DNA of 64,000 nt from UBA4742 sp963773335 (lineage in GTDB: Bacteria; Actinomycetota; Acidimicrobiia; Acidimicrobiales; Acidimicrobilacustridaceae), in NCBI GenBank assembly GCA_963773335.1, contig CAVZAT010000002.1:434001-498000 (forward strand), given 5' to 3'. The translations under genes were made by a program, and so were the position numbers. The number at the start of each line of letters is the position of its first letter. Position 1 is the stretch's first letter. The notes below the pieces were generated by a model. The model was not told the DNA's origin, did no database searches, and saw only the letters and a list, made by a program, of their open reading frames with translations. Positions 1 to 10,775 of the stretch are shown piece after piece.

Positions 1-414
1 GGCCTCGTCCAGGGTCATGGTGCCGATGACCGAGCGCAGGGCGGTGCGGGCCAGGGCATCGATGGCGATGTCGAAGTTCTTGACGCTGAACAGGGCCTGC
101 TTGGCGTCCACCACCTGGGTGAAGATCGTGGCGTTCACCGTGACGACCACGTTGTCCTTGGTGATGACGTCCTGGCGATCCCCGGGCACGGGGACCTCGC
201 GCATGTCCACCGGCTGGAGCGAATCGACGAACGGCGCGATGACCACCAGCCCGGGCTCGTGGGTCTTGCGGTACTCGCCGAGCCGTTTGACCACGCCCAC
301 CTGACCCTGTTGGACGATGTTGATCATCGACCGAAGGGTGGCCAGGCCCACCAGCACGATCACGCCCAACACCACCAGCCCGCCGATGGTGAGGCTGCCG
401 AGGGCACAGATCAT
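1..414 (-). CDS. SPFH/Band 7 (stomatin/slipin-like) membrane protein, 5' part only
   Basis: Stomatin-type proteins are membrane-anchored scaffolds that form oligomers in membrane microdomains. The visible 138 codons show one N-terminal hydrophobic helix (about residues 2-25), then the start of a Band 7 domain with recognisable segments (QQGQVGVVKRLGEYRKT, LQPVDMREVPVPGDRQDVIT, VVTVNATIF). The gene runs off the left edge, so the C-terminal coiled coil is not seen. Its ATG overlaps the stop of the upstream nfeD-like gene (ATGA), so the two are translationally coupled. NfeD/SPFH pairing is a widespread conserved operon, which supports both calls. The partner role is inferred from that synteny. 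Confidence 0.85.
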   Translation of the reverse strand, partial: MICALGSLTIGGLVVLGVIVLVGLATLRSMINIVQQGQVGVVKRLGEYRKTHEPGLVVIAPFVDSLQPVDMREVPVPGDRQDVITKDNVVVTVNATIFTQVVDAKQALFSVKNFDIAIDALARTALRSVIGTMTLDEA

Positions 415-995
415 GATGGCTCCTTGCCTGCCTCGTCGGGCAGTTGGTCACTCGGGATGGTGTTGGCGCGTTCGGTGTCCGCGGTGTCCGCGGTGTCCGC
501 GGTGGCCGCCGGGTCGACGGCAGGGTAGGTGCTGGGAAGCTCGGGGGCGATGACGCCGTCGACCGGCCATACCACCAGGGTGGTGCCCTGCACCGCGGTG
601 ACCAGCACCCGGGCGCCCTCGGGGATGGACGAGCCCGAGCCGCTGGTGGCCAGCCAGCGCTCGCCGGCCAGGCGGACGTGGCCGGGTGCGTGGGTGTCGC
701 CCACCGCGTCGAGGGTCAAGACCTCCTCGCCCACCAGGGTGCCGGCCACACCTCGGCCCAGCGGGCCGTGGTCCTCGTGGGGGTTGAACCGCTTGCTCAT
801 CATCGGGCGCACCGTGGCGATGCCGAGGCCGGCCACGACGATCGCCACCCCCACCTGCACCGGGATGATCGGGACGAACAGCGCGGTCACGCAAGCGGCG
901 AAGCATCCGATGGCCGCGAAGAGCGCGTAGAATGCCAGGTGGCGCATCTCGAACGCCAGCAGGATGACCCCCAGCACCAGCCAGGCCACAACCAT
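411..995 (-). CDS. NfeD-like membrane protein with C-terminal OB-fold
   Basis: A 194-residue NfeD family member. Hydrophobic segments fill about residues 1-60 (for example VVAWLVLGVILLAFEM and VQVGVAIVVAGLGIATV). They are followed by a soluble OB-like domain with the typical start GRGVAGTLVGEEVLTL and a core VRLAGERWLA. NfeD proteins partner with SPFH/stomatin proteins, and the SPFH gene follows directly with a 4-nt ATGA overlap. The acidic C-terminal tail has a short TADTADTADTE repeat, produced by a 9-nt unit repeated near 474-505. There is no ClpP-like protease domain, so this is the short form. The family call is sure; any cargo is unknown. Confidence 0.85.
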   Translation of the reverse strand: MVVAWLVLGVILLAFEMRHLAFYALFAAIGCFAACVTALFVPIIPVQVGVAIVVAGLGIATVRPMMSKRFNPHEDHGPLGRGVAGTLVGEEVLTLDAVGDTHAPGHVRLAGERWLATSGSGSSIPEGARVLVTAVQGTTLVVWPVDGVIAPELPSTYPAVDPAATADTADTADTERANTIPSDQLPDEAGKEPS

Positions 996-1085
996 CGTTC
1001 ACACCTCTCTTCGGGCTGCATCGTACCGGTCGGTGTGGGTAGGAACGCGGTCAGGACCAAGGGGGTCCGATCCGGGGGGGTTGGC

Positions 1086-1758
1086 ATGAAGCAAGGACGC
1101 GCGACACGAGCAGATGCAGACGACGGGGATGAGTTCGACGATCCCCCGGAGCTGTTCGACAATCCGTTCCGCACCGGGGTGGACGCGGACCCGCGGCCGG
1201 ATGCCCCGCTCGGCGTCGATCAACCCGAGACGGGCGGGACCATCGACCTGACGGCTGAAGCACCTACGGCCGTCCCCAGCGTCGAACCGCCGTCGGGCCG
1301 CGCCGGCGTGCCCGATGTCGCCCCGCCGCCGACACCGGCGGCGCCGGGGGGCCAGCCGGTCACGGCGCAAGGTCAGGTCGGGGTGGAAACCCTGGTCCCC
1401 GGGCCCCTCACCGACACCGAGGCGGACACGCGTGTCGCGCTCGACCTGACCACGGTCAGGCCCCAGACCACGAGCCCGGGGGACGGCGCGCCGGCACACC
1501 ACTTCTGGCTCTTCCGGCTTCTCGTCGGGTTCATCTCCCGGGCTCCGCGCCGAGTCGGCGCTCGTCCGCCTGGTCGCCTCGGCCGGGCTGGTGGCCATCG
1601 GTACCGCGGTGGGGGCCGCCCTGGTCGCCAACCACGTCGAGGGCTGGATCGTCGGGCTCAGCCTGTCGCTGGTCTGCGTGGTCCTGGCCGCCATCTTGTG
1701 GCGGTCCCGCGAGCTGTGGGTCATGTTGTCTGTGAGGTCGCGTCCGGACCACCACTAG
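1086..1758 (+). CDS. Hypothetical membrane protein with disordered acidic N-terminus (frameshifted)
   Basis: Not recognised as a named family. The 5' part, from ATG 1086, reads as an acidic, proline-rich disordered region (MKQGRATRADADDGDEFDDP) of about 150 residues ending near HHFWLFRLLVGF. From about 1530-1545 the coding signal moves by one base. The new frame encodes two hydrophobic helices (LVRLVASAGLVAIGTAVG and WIVGLSLSLVCVVLAAILW) and ends at TAG 1756-1758. Coherent hydrophobic helices in the second frame argue for one gene with an indel, possibly a sequencing error. It lies 12 nt before the alpha-galactosidase start on the same strand. Function unknown. Confidence 0.5.
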
Positions 1759-1769
1759 CATGCGCGGCC

Positions 1770-3617
1770 GTGCAGCTCGAGCCGCGTCGTGTGGAGGTCC
1801 GCATCGGCGGCCGAACCCAGTCGGCCCCACACACGGTGGGGTCGGTTCGCGTCGGACCGCTCGAGGTGACCGTCACCGGTGAACCCGGTCCTCCCGTGGG
1901 CGTCCCCGACCCGGTCGGGAGCGTCGGGACCGTGGTGGAGTGGTCGGTGGCCAACGCGGGCGACAGCCCGGTGGCGGTCGAGGCGGTGGACCTGGTGTGG
2001 CAGGTCCACGACGCTGACCGGCCGCTGCGCTTCTTCCGTCACGGGTACCAGTCGTGGTCGCCCAGCGGGGTGGCGGTGCTCGGGATCGACCGGGACCCGT
2101 CGCGGGCCCGAGGGTCGTTGGCCATGGCCCGGGGCGTCCACCACGCCGACGCGGCGGTTGCCGAACCCGGGGAGCTGCGATCCGAGTGGGTGACCGTGCT
2201 GCGGGCCGGCATCCAGTCGCCGATCCTGGTGGGCTTCGACGGCGGCGAGCGCCACGACGGCACGCTGCGGCTGCGCGAAGGCGAGACCGGACCCGAGCTG
2301 CGCGTCGAGGCGTTCCTGGGCGGCGCGGTGCTGGCCCCCGGCGAGTCACGCCCGCTGCACGCCGTGCTGGTGGGCGCGGCGCCCGTCCCGGCCGGTGCCG
2401 CGGCTGGGCCCGGTTCGGGAGCCTCCGAGCTGCTGGAGGCCTGGGCCGAACAGGTGGGGCGCCGGGCGGGAGCCCGCACCCGGGCGCCGTACCAGGTCGG
2501 CTGGTGCTCCTGGTACCACTACTTCCACGACGTGGCCGAGGCCGACGTCCGATCCAACCTCGCCCTGGCGGATCGCTGGCCCTTCGACGTGTTCCAGCTC
2601 GACGACGGCTACCAGGCCGCCATCGGGGACTGGACGGTCACCAACGAGCGCTTCCACGCCGGCGTCGAAGATGTGGCGTCGGCCATCGCGGCCGCCGGCA
2701 TGATCCCTGGCCTGTGGATCGCACCGTTCATCGTGGCTCCCGACTCGGCGGTGGCCCGTGCCCATCCCGACTGGTTGGCCCGTGAGCCGGTCCGGATCGG
2801 CGCCACCGAGCGGGACGCGCCGCTGCCCGGTATGTACAACCCGTCCTGGGGTGGCGGGCAGGGCGGGTTCATGTGGGCGCTGGACACCACCCATCCCGAG
2901 GTGCTGGCGCACCTCGAGGGGTTGGCCCGCGACCTCGTGGACGCCGGCTACCAGTACCTGAAGCTCGACTTCACCTTCGCTCCCAGCTACGAGGGCCGCT
3001 GGTACGACCCGGCGGCCACGCCGGCCCAACGGGTGCGGGCCGGCTACGACGCCATCCGCCGGGGAGCGGGAGACGGCACCTTCATCCTGGGATGTGGCGT
3101 GCCGCTGTCCAACGTGGTCGGCACGGTGGACGGCAATCGGATCGGCTCCGACGTGGCCCCGTCGTGGTTGCGCAAGGGCGGGGGCGAGGGCCTTGCCGGC
3201 TACGAGTCGGCCCTGCCGGCCACCCGCCACGCCCTGCACGCCACACTGGCCCGGTCGTTCATGCACCGCCGCCTGTGGTTGAACGACCCCGACTGCCTGA
3301 TGTTGCGCAGCGCCGAGACCGACCTGGGGGCCGAGGCGGCTCGCACGTGGACCCGGGCGGTGGCGCTCTCGGGCGGCATGGCCCTCGTGTCGGACGACCT
3401 GTCCCTGCTCGACGACGATGCCCGCCGCCGGCTGGACGAAGCCGTCGAGGTGGGCCGGCACAGCGACGAGGCCGCGGCGGCGGGGACCACACCGCGCTGC
3501 GACGACCTCATGCGCCATCGCGACGTGGGTGAGCTGACCGCCTTGGGCCAGCACCTGGTGGTCGACGCGGCCACGGGCCGCTCGACCCTCCGCCCTACCT
3601 CACCCCACCCCGCCTGA
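1770..3617 (+). CDS. Alpha-galactosidase, glycoside hydrolase family 36
   Basis: Hydrolyses terminal alpha-galactosyl residues such as those of melibiose or raffinose. From GTG 1770 the product is 615 residues. An N-terminal beta-sandwich (about 1-230) precedes a TIM barrel with GH-D clan marks: YQVGWCSWYHYF, FQLDDGYQ, YLKLDFTF carrying the nucleophile Asp, and FILGCGVPLSN...GNRIGSDV carrying the probable acid/base Asp. No signal peptide is seen, so it is cytoplasmic and expects imported oligosaccharide. The open frame runs much further upstream, but similarity and the adjacent upstream gene favour 1770. No sugar transporter is next to it, and exact substrate choice cannot be read from sequence. 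Confidence 0.9.
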   Translation: MQLEPRRVEVRIGGRTQSAPHTVGSVRVGPLEVTVTGEPGPPVGVPDPVGSVGTVVEWSVANAGDSPVAVEAVDLVWQVHDADRPLRFFRHGYQSWSPSGVAVLGIDRDPSRARGSLAMARGVHHADAAVAEPGELRSEWVTVLRAGIQSPILVGFDGGERHDGTLRLREGETGPELRVEAFLGGAVLAPGESRPLHAVLVGAAPVPAGAAAGPGSGASELLEAWAEQVGRRAGARTRAPYQVGWCSWYHYFHDVAEADVRSNLALADRWPFDVFQLDDGYQAAIGDWTVTNERFHAGVEDVASAIAAAGMIPGLWIAPFIVAPDSAVARAHPDWLAREPVRIGATERDAPLPGMYNPSWGGGQGGFMWALDTTHPEVLAHLEGLARDLVDAGYQYLKLDFTFAPSYEGRWYDPAATPAQRVRAGYDAIRRGAGDGTFILGCGVPLSNVVGTVDGNRIGSDVAPSWLRKGGGEGLAGYESALPATRHALHATLARSFMHRRLWLNDPDCLMLRSAETDLGAEAARTWTRAVALSGGMALVSDDLSLLDDDARRRLDEAVEVGRHSDEAAAAGTTPRCDDLMRHRDVGELTALGQHLVVDAATGRSTLRPTSPHPA

Positions 3618-3657
3618 CGCCACGCCCTCGTGCGACCGGACCGCCGGTTCGCGGGGC

Positions 3658-5559
<1,902 letters not shown>

Positions 5560-5569
5560 GGCGATCAGG

Positions 5570-5925
5570 CTAGGGCGACGATCTCCTTGCCCCTGCCCGC
5601 CGGCACGATCGCGACGCCAGTTCAGCCCTGCGGCCGATGTCGTCCACGCCGCCCGCCGCCTGCGCACGATCGTCACGTCCGACGACCATGTCCTTCACCG
5701 AGGAAGCAGTCCCGACTCGCCCTCGGCGGGGTCGCCTCGGAGGTTCCATGCGACGGATGCCCGCGCCTGGCGTCGATGGTCGACCGGCATTTGGCCACGG
5801 CGGCGCCTGACGGTCTGTCCTGTCGGTCCGATCTGGTTCAATGGCAACATGCTCGACGACGGCGAGCTCGTGGCGATGGCGACGCTCGTCTGGCATCGTT
5901 GACTTGTGGAGCGAAGCGACCACGT
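5570..5925. other. Intergenic stretch with no convincing gene
   Basis: About 350 bases upstream of both the ABC exporter (minus strand) and the NTF2-like gene (plus strand). Open frames on both strands exist only because stop codons are rare in GC-rich DNA; none shows a conserved motif or credible ribosome binding site. It probably carries the two divergent promoters. Confidence 0.5.
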
Positions 5926-5958
5926 TCAGCTATTGACCAACAGCAAGGAGCCGCATCC

Positions 5959-6333
5959 GTGGCAGAGGATCTGGGTCACGCCCTCGCCCGGGCGTTGGCC
6001 GACAGGGACGCCGGGGCACTGAAGCTGCTCCTGCGGCCAGATGTGGAGTTCCGGGCCATGACGCCGGGGATGTTCTGGGAGGCATCCGACGCAGACACGC
6101 TGGTCGACGAGATCATGCTCGGTACCTGGTTCGACGATGATGATCGGATCACCCGCATCGTCCACGTCGATACCGGCGTCATCGGTTCTCGTCACCGAGT
6201 CGGGTATCGGTTCGAGCTGAGTGGCGATGGCGGCGACCAGGTCATCGAGCAGCAGGCCTACTACGAGACCGATGGGCAACGGATCTCGTGGCTGCGGGTG
6301 ATGTGCTCCGGGTTCCTTCCCGCGGAGGCGTAG
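5959..6333 (+). CDS. SnoaL-like / NTF2-fold protein
   Basis: A 124-residue protein from GTG 5959, chosen because AGGAG at 5946-5950 sits 8 nt upstream. The pattern is that of the SnoaL/nuclear-transport-factor-2 fold: an N-terminal helix with DLGHALARALADRDAGALKLLL, then DVEFRAMTPGMFWEASDADTLVDEI, and C-terminal strands (HRVGYRFELS, VIEQQAYYETDGQRISWLRV). These small alpha+beta cones bind hydrophobic ligands or act as isomerases or dehydratases; many are uncharacterised. There is no operon partner and no clear catalytic residue set, so no reaction can be assigned. Confidence 0.7.
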   Translation: MAEDLGHALARALADRDAGALKLLLRPDVEFRAMTPGMFWEASDADTLVDEIMLGTWFDDDDRITRIVHVDTGVIGSRHRVGYRFELSGDGGDQVIEQQAYYETDGQRISWLRVMCSGFLPAEA

Positions 6334-6446
6334 GTGAGGGTGGGCTGCCGGGATGACCGGGCTGGCACGAGACCGACGAACCTGGGCGGCCTTGGGCCGT
6401 GAGAGGGAGAAGACCCTGGTCTCCGGACCACAGGTTGACTGGTCCG

Positions 6447-6473
6447 GACGGTCCCGGAGCGACCGGGACCGTC
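6447..6473 (-). terminator. Hairpin downstream of tRNA-Ser(CGA)
   Basis: A perfect 11-bp stem (GACGGTCCCGG / CCGGGACCGTC) with a 5-nt loop lies 11 nt past the CCA end of the tRNA on the minus strand. There is no U-tract, as is common in actinobacterial terminators, so termination or 3'-end protection is inferred from position and structure. Confidence 0.5.
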
Positions 6474-6483
6474 TCAGACGCGT

Positions 6484-6573
6484 TGGCGGAAGGTAAGGGA
6501 TTCGAACCCTTGGTGAGCCGTAACCCACAACGACTTTCGAGGCCGTCCCATTCGTCCGCTCTGGCAACCTTCC
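6484..6573 (-). tRNA. tRNA-Ser (anticodon CGA)
   Basis: On the minus strand a 7-bp acceptor stem (GGAAGGT / ACCTTCC), discriminator G and encoded CCA bracket a long-variable-arm tRNA of 90 nt. The anticodon stem ACGGC / GTCGT encloses loop CTCGAAA, giving CGA (reads UCG, serine). The T-arm has GGTTCGAATCCC. The long variable arm is expected for tRNA-Ser. No integrase is next to it, unlike the second serine tRNA at 44.4 kb. Confidence 0.93.
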
Positions 6574-6666
6574 GCCAGAGACGTTAGTCGCGCCGATCCG
6601 CCCCGGGCGAAGCCATACCCCACCGCCCGCAACCGGCCGGGTGGAGGTCGAAGACCTGGCGCATCG

Positions 6667-6765
6667 CCTTCCCGGCACGTCTGGCCCCCGAAACGGTGGT
6701 CAGGCGTGCTCGGAGCCCGCCGCCCGGCCTTCCCGGCACGTCTGGCCCCCGAAACGGTGGTCAGG
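6667..6765. repeat. Two 38-bp direct repeats, 61-bp period
   Basis: The same 38-bp sequence begins at 6667 and again at 6728 (CCTTCCCGGCACGTCTGGCC at the start, ending GGTGGTCAGG), and both copies continue into GTGCT after one variable base. They lie between tRNA-Ser(CGA) and the tadA 3' end. No gene is evident. A duplicated intergenic unit or decayed mobile fragment are both possible. Confidence 0.75.
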
Positions 6766-6807
6766 TGTGCTGGGAACGGACGGGTCAGGGTGCCGGGTCG
6801 GACCGGG

Positions 6808-7270
6808 TCAGGGGCGGCGGGTGGCGAAGAAATCGGTCAGCAGCGCGGCGCACTCGTCGCCGGCCACGTCGGGTCGCACCTCGAACTCGTGGTTCAGTCG
6901 GGGGTCTGACCCGAGGTGGTAGAGGGAGCCGAGGGCGCCCGCCTTGAGGTCCCGTGCGCCGAACACCACTCGCCCGATGCGGGCGTTGACCGCCGCCCCG
7001 GCACACATGGCGCAGGGCTCGAGGGTGACCACCAAGGTGGCGTCTTCCAGGCGCCACGACTCCCCGCGCCGAGGCCGCGTCACGCAGGGCCAGCATCTCA
7101 GCATGGGCGGTGGGATCCTGGGTGAGTTCGCGCTCGTTGTGACGACGCGCCACCACCTGGCCATCGACCACCACCACCGCGCCGATCGGGACGTCGTCGT
7201 GGTCCAGAGCGGCCCGGGCCTCCTCGATGGCCACCGCCATGGCGTCGCTGTCCTCCATGGCTGGCGACAC
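6808..7270 (-). CDS. tadA: tRNA-specific adenosine deaminase TadA (one frameshift)
   Basis: TadA converts A34 to inosine in tRNA-Arg(ACG). All zinc/catalytic motifs are present but split over two frames: TAHAEML (zinc His plus proton-shuttling Glu) in the first and EPCAMCAGA (two zinc Cys) plus LNHEFEV in the second. The break falls at the C-run 7062-7065 (G-run on the coding strand). One extra G restores a continuous product of about 150 residues, the normal length. Because TadA is normally essential, a sequencing or assembly error is more likely than inactivation. Start is GTG 7268-7270 or ATG 7256-7258. Confidence 0.8.
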
Positions 7271-7301
7271 TAGATGTCGGTGTGGGGGTCAGGCCCGCCG
7301 C

Positions 7302-9503
7302 TCAGACGCCGACCGGCTCGCTGACGGGTTCGTCGGGCTCGCCACCCAGCGGGGCCGCGTCGATCTCGGCGGTCGGGCCCTCCACGTCGAGGTGGGGCAG
7401 GATCCGGTCGAGCCAGCCTGGCAGCCACCAGTTGGCGTCGCCCAGCAGCTCCATGGTCGAGGGCACGATCACCATCCGGATGAGGGTGGCGTCGATGAAG
7501 ATGGCGCTGGCGAAACCGATCCCGAAGAGCTTGATGACGATGTTGTCGCCCAGCACGAACGAGAGGAAGAACGTGCACATGATGGCGGCAGCCGCGGTGA
7601 TGACCCGCGCCGTGGCCGACAGGCCGTCGGCCACGGCCTGGCCGTTGTTGCCCGTGTGGAGGTACTCCTCACGGATTCGCGACAGCAGGAACACCTCGTA
7701 GTCCATGGACAGCCCGAAGAGGATGGCGAACATCATGATGGGGATGAACGCCTCGATCGGCCCGCCCTTGCCCACCCCGACGAGGTCTTTGCCCCAGCCG
7801 TACTGGAAGATCATGACCACCACGCCGTAGGCCGCGCCGATGGACAGCAGGTTCATGATGGCGGCCTTGAGGGGCACCAGGATCGAACGGAACACGGCCA
7901 TCAGAAGCAGGAAGCTCAGCCCGATGACCACGGCGATGAAGAACGGCAGCCGTTGGCTCAACACGTTGGCGAAATCGTCGGTCACCGCCGCGAAACCGCC
8001 CACGTACACCTTCAGATCGGTGCCGCTGGTGGCCTGCGGGATGACGTGGTCGCGCAGGTCGTGCAGCAGGCGGGAGGTGGCCTCGTCCTGGGGGGCGGTG
8101 GTCGGGTAGACGCGCATGACCGCGGTGGTGCCGGCCGGGTTGACGATCGCGGGCGATGCGGAGGCCACGCCGGGGGTGGCGGCGATGGCGTGCTCGAGCT
8201 TGGCCAGATCCGCGGTGTGGTCGCTGCCGGGTGGCACCTGGACGGCCAGCAGGAACGGGCCGTTGAAGCCGGGACCGAATCCGTCGGCCAGCGTGTCGTA
8301 GGCCAGGCGGGTCTGGGTGCCGGCGGGGTCGTTCCCGGCGTCCACGAAGCCCAGGCGCAACGACAGCACGGGCAGGGCCAGGGCCAGCACCACCCCTAGC
8401 CCGGCGAGGGTGAGCCACCAGGGGTGGCGCTGCACGAAGCGACTCCAGCGGTGCCACATGGTCTCGTGTCCGGGCGTGACCTCCTTGTGGGCCCAGGGCA
8501 GGCTCAGCCGGTCGATGTTTGTACCCACGAACCCCAGCACCGCAGGCAGCAGGGTCACGGCGGCGAGCACGGTGCAGGCCACCACCGCGGCCGAGCCGAT
8601 GCCCAGCCCGCTGATGAACGAGAGGCGCATGGCCAGCATGCCGACCAGGGCGATGATCACGGTGAGACCGGCGAACAGCACGGCGCGCCCGGAGGTGTCG
8701 ACGGCGGTGACCACGGCCTCCTCGGGGTCGAGGCCGGCTTGCAGGCCCTGGCGATAGCGGGTGACCACGAACAGCGCGTAGTCGATGCCCACCCCGATAC
8801 CGATCATGGTGGCCAGGATCGTGGTGAACGACTGGAGGGGGAACGCGTGGGTGAGCAGCTCGACGAGGGGAAGGCCGATGGCCAGACCGCTCAGGGCCAC
8901 CACGATGGGCAGGGCCATGGCCAGGACCGATCCGAAGGCGATGAGCAGGATGATGATGGCGGCCACGATGCCGATCAGCTCGCTCGACGGCAGCGGCTGG
9001 CGCTCGGCCTGGGTGATGAGCTGACCGCCGAGGTAGACCTGCAACCCGTCGGTGGAGCGCTGCTCGCCAACCGCGATCATCTGCTTGCCCACCGCCGTGT
9101 CGATGTTGTTGGACTGCTCGTCGAGCTGGAGGTTGGCCAGAGCCACCGTGCCCGAGCGCGAGATGCCCCCCGGCTGGGTGTAGGGATCGCTGACGCCGGA
9201 CACGTGGTCGACCTTGGCCAGCTCGGCCAGCAGCGACGCCACCTGGGCCTTGACCTTGGGGTCGGCCATGGACGGCGTCCCCTTCATGACCACTTGCACG
9301 CTGTCGCCCGACTGGGCCTTGAAGTTCTGCTGCAACAGGTGCTGCGCTTGGGTCGATTCGGTGTTGGGCGCGCTGAAGCTGGTGGTGAAGTTGGTGCCCG
9401 CTGCGCTCACGATGACCTGGAGGGCGACGAAGACGATCACCCAGGCCAGGACAACCCAGCGGCGATGGGTGTAGCAGAACCGGGCGTGTGAACGCAGAGA
9501 CAT
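7302..9503 (-). CDS. MMPL/RND-superfamily transporter
   Basis: A 733-residue polytopic transporter of the MmpL type (proton-driven export of lipids or hydrophobic compounds). One N-terminal helix (WVVLAWVIVFVALQVIV) is followed by a large extracytoplasmic loop and a 5-helix bundle with the family segment IGIGVGIDYALFVVTRYRQG. A second loop follows, then a second bundle with the equivalent FGLSMDYEVFLLSRIREEY; its Asp-Tyr pairs are the presumed proton relay. ATG 9501-9503 has GGAG 9 nt upstream. It is third in a minus-strand run after marR and a small membrane protein, so MarR control of export is likely. Substrate unknown. Confidence 0.88.
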   Translation of the reverse strand: MSLRSHARFCYTHRRWVVLAWVIVFVALQVIVSAAGTNFTTSFSAPNTESTQAQHLLQQNFKAQSGDSVQVVMKGTPSMADPKVKAQVASLLAELAKVDHVSGVSDPYTQPGGISRSGTVALANLQLDEQSNNIDTAVGKQMIAVGEQRSTDGLQVYLGGQLITQAERQPLPSSELIGIVAAIIILLIAFGSVLAMALPIVVALSGLAIGLPLVELLTHAFPLQSFTTILATMIGIGVGIDYALFVVTRYRQGLQAGLDPEEAVVTAVDTSGRAVLFAGLTVIIALVGMLAMRLSFISGLGIGSAAVVACTVLAAVTLLPAVLGFVGTNIDRLSLPWAHKEVTPGHETMWHRWSRFVQRHPWWLTLAGLGVVLALALPVLSLRLGFVDAGNDPAGTQTRLAYDTLADGFGPGFNGPFLLAVQVPPGSDHTADLAKLEHAIAATPGVASASPAIVNPAGTTAVMRVYPTTAPQDEATSRLLHDLRDHVIPQATSGTDLKVYVGGFAAVTDDFANVLSQRLPFFIAVVIGLSFLLLMAVFRSILVPLKAAIMNLLSIGAAYGVVVMIFQYGWGKDLVGVGKGGPIEAFIPIMMFAILFGLSMDYEVFLLSRIREEYLHTGNNGQAVADGLSATARVITAAAAIMCTFFLSFVLGDNIVIKLFGIGFASAIFIDATLIRMVIVPSTMELLGDANWWLPGWLDRILPHLDVEGPTAEIDAAPLGGEPDEPVSEPVGV

Positions 9504-9538
9504 CTCAGCTTCTCCAGAAGGCGGAGCCGGGGGGCGGC

Positions 9539-10177
9539 TCAGTCGGTGAGCGGGGTGGCCGATGCAGGCTGATCGGGCGGGTCGGTCTGGGCGCAGGGAT
9601 CGGCGAAGCGTCCCTGCTTCATGCTGGCCGGGTCGGCGGCCGCCTCGGCCGGCCCCAGGATGGGCATTCGCCAGATCGAGAGGCGGGAGCCGTCGGGCCC
9701 GGTGTTGCCCAGGGCGCCGGCGGCCAGGCGCAGCAGCCGCCAGGAGGCGCGGAACAACAGGATGGCCAGCGGGATCTCCACGAAGGCGGCGGCCACCGAG
9801 GTGAATCGATCGTGGTGCTCGGCGGTGGTGACGTCGAACCACGCGTCACAGCACAACAGCACGCCGGTGGTGAACGCGGTGAGCAGCACCAGCTGGCGGC
9901 GATGCCAGCCCAGCCAGGCCGTGGCGCTGAGGAACGCCAGCAGCGCGATGTCGAACCCCACCCAGGTCAGGCGCCAGTCGGTGGCCACATAGCGACGGGG
10001 CAAGGTGAGGACCAAGCTGATGATCCACGGGACCAGGGCGATGGCCGAGGCAGTCACGATCACGAGCAGGTTGCGGCGGTGGTGGTGCTCGTGGTCGAGG
10101 TGGTGCTCCGTCGCCGGCTCATCGGGCTCCGGGCCACCACCTGCTCCGGACCGCACGTCGATGGCGCTGTGCTTCAT
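9539..10177 (-). CDS. Four-helix membrane protein of unknown function in the MarR-MMPL operon
   Basis: A 212-residue membrane protein that I do not place in a named family. A His-rich N-terminus (HHLDHEHHHRRN) precedes about four hydrophobic helices (LLVIVTASAIALVPWIISLVL, WVGFDIALLAFLSATAWLGW, LVLLTAFTTGVLLCCDAWFDV, AAAFVEIPLAILLFRASW) and a polar C-tail. The segment DAWFDVTTA recalls uncharacterised actinobacterial membrane proteins. Its ATG overlaps the marR stop (ATGA), and the MMPL gene follows 35 nt later, so the three are co-transcribed. A role supporting efflux is inference from that context. Confidence 0.7.
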   Translation of the reverse strand: MKHSAIDVRSGAGGGPEPDEPATEHHLDHEHHHRRNLLVIVTASAIALVPWIISLVLTLPRRYVATDWRLTWVGFDIALLAFLSATAWLGWHRRQLVLLTAFTTGVLLCCDAWFDVTTAEHHDRFTSVAAAFVEIPLAILLFRASWRLLRLAAGALGNTGPDGSRLSIWRMPILGPAEAAADPASMKQGRFADPCAQTDPPDQPASATPLTD

Positions 10178-10656
10178 CCGGCGCATCCTGGCGTGGCCTC
10201 GGTCGCCTGGCGCGAGGCCAGGATGGGCCGGATGGCCTCGTCGAGGTGGCGGCGTTCGATGGGATCGAGCTGGTCGACGAAGTCGCGGAAGTCGGCCCGG
10301 CGTCCCTCCGCCATCTCCTCGACCATCGCCTGCCCGGCCGGGGTCAGGGCCACCCGCTTGATCCGGCGATCGATGCCATCGGCGTGGCGCTCGACCAACC
10401 CGGCCCGCACCATGGCGTCGATGGCCCGTCCGGCCGCGGCCACCGACAGCACGATCTGCTCGGCGATCTCGACCTGGGCCGGCTCGCGCTCGCTCCAGAA
10501 CAACAGGTGCAGGATGCGCACCTGAGAGATCGTCAGGTCGTGCTCGGCCATGGTGGTGAACGCGTTGCCCCGGCCCGGTCGCATCACCAGCTGGGTGAAG
10601 GCGGCCAGGACGTCGGTCAGGTCCTCGGCCTGGGTGTCGGTGCGGGAGGTGATCAT
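10174..10656 (-). CDS. MarR-family transcriptional regulator
   Basis: A 160-residue winged-helix regulator. The HTH core is visible in DLTISQVRILHLLFWSER, QVEIAEQIVLSVAAAGRAIDAMVRAGLVERH and the wing DRRIKRVALTPAGQAMV. MarR proteins bind palindromes as dimers and usually repress their own operon until a ligand binds. It leads the operon with the small membrane protein (4-nt ATGA overlap) and the MMPL transporter, making it the likely local repressor. The start at 10656 matches family length; upstream codons look non-coding. The 120-bp gap to the divergent amidohydrolase contains a GCGATCGCGATCGC-like symmetric run that might hold its operator. Confidence 0.85.
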   Translation of the reverse strand: MITSRTDTQAEDLTDVLAAFTQLVMRPGRGNAFTTMAEHDLTISQVRILHLLFWSEREPAQVEIAEQIVLSVAAAGRAIDAMVRAGLVERHADGIDRRIKRVALTPAGQAMVEEMAEGRRADFRDFVDQLDPIERRHLDEAIRPILASRQATEATPGCAG

Positions 10657-10775
10657 CGCGATCGCGCAATGGTAGCGACCACGCAAGCATCTTCCACGCG
10701 GCTCGGGGGGCTGGCGCAAAGCTAGGGTGCGATCCAGGCGGGTGGGATCCATCCCCACCCGGGGGAGCACGAGTC

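Noticed and set aside
444..1085. Plus-strand open frame upstream of the hypothetical gene and alpha-galactosidase
   Set aside because: It lies opposite the nfeD-like gene, has Gly/Arg-rich shadow composition and no motif; real starts are at 1086 and 1770.
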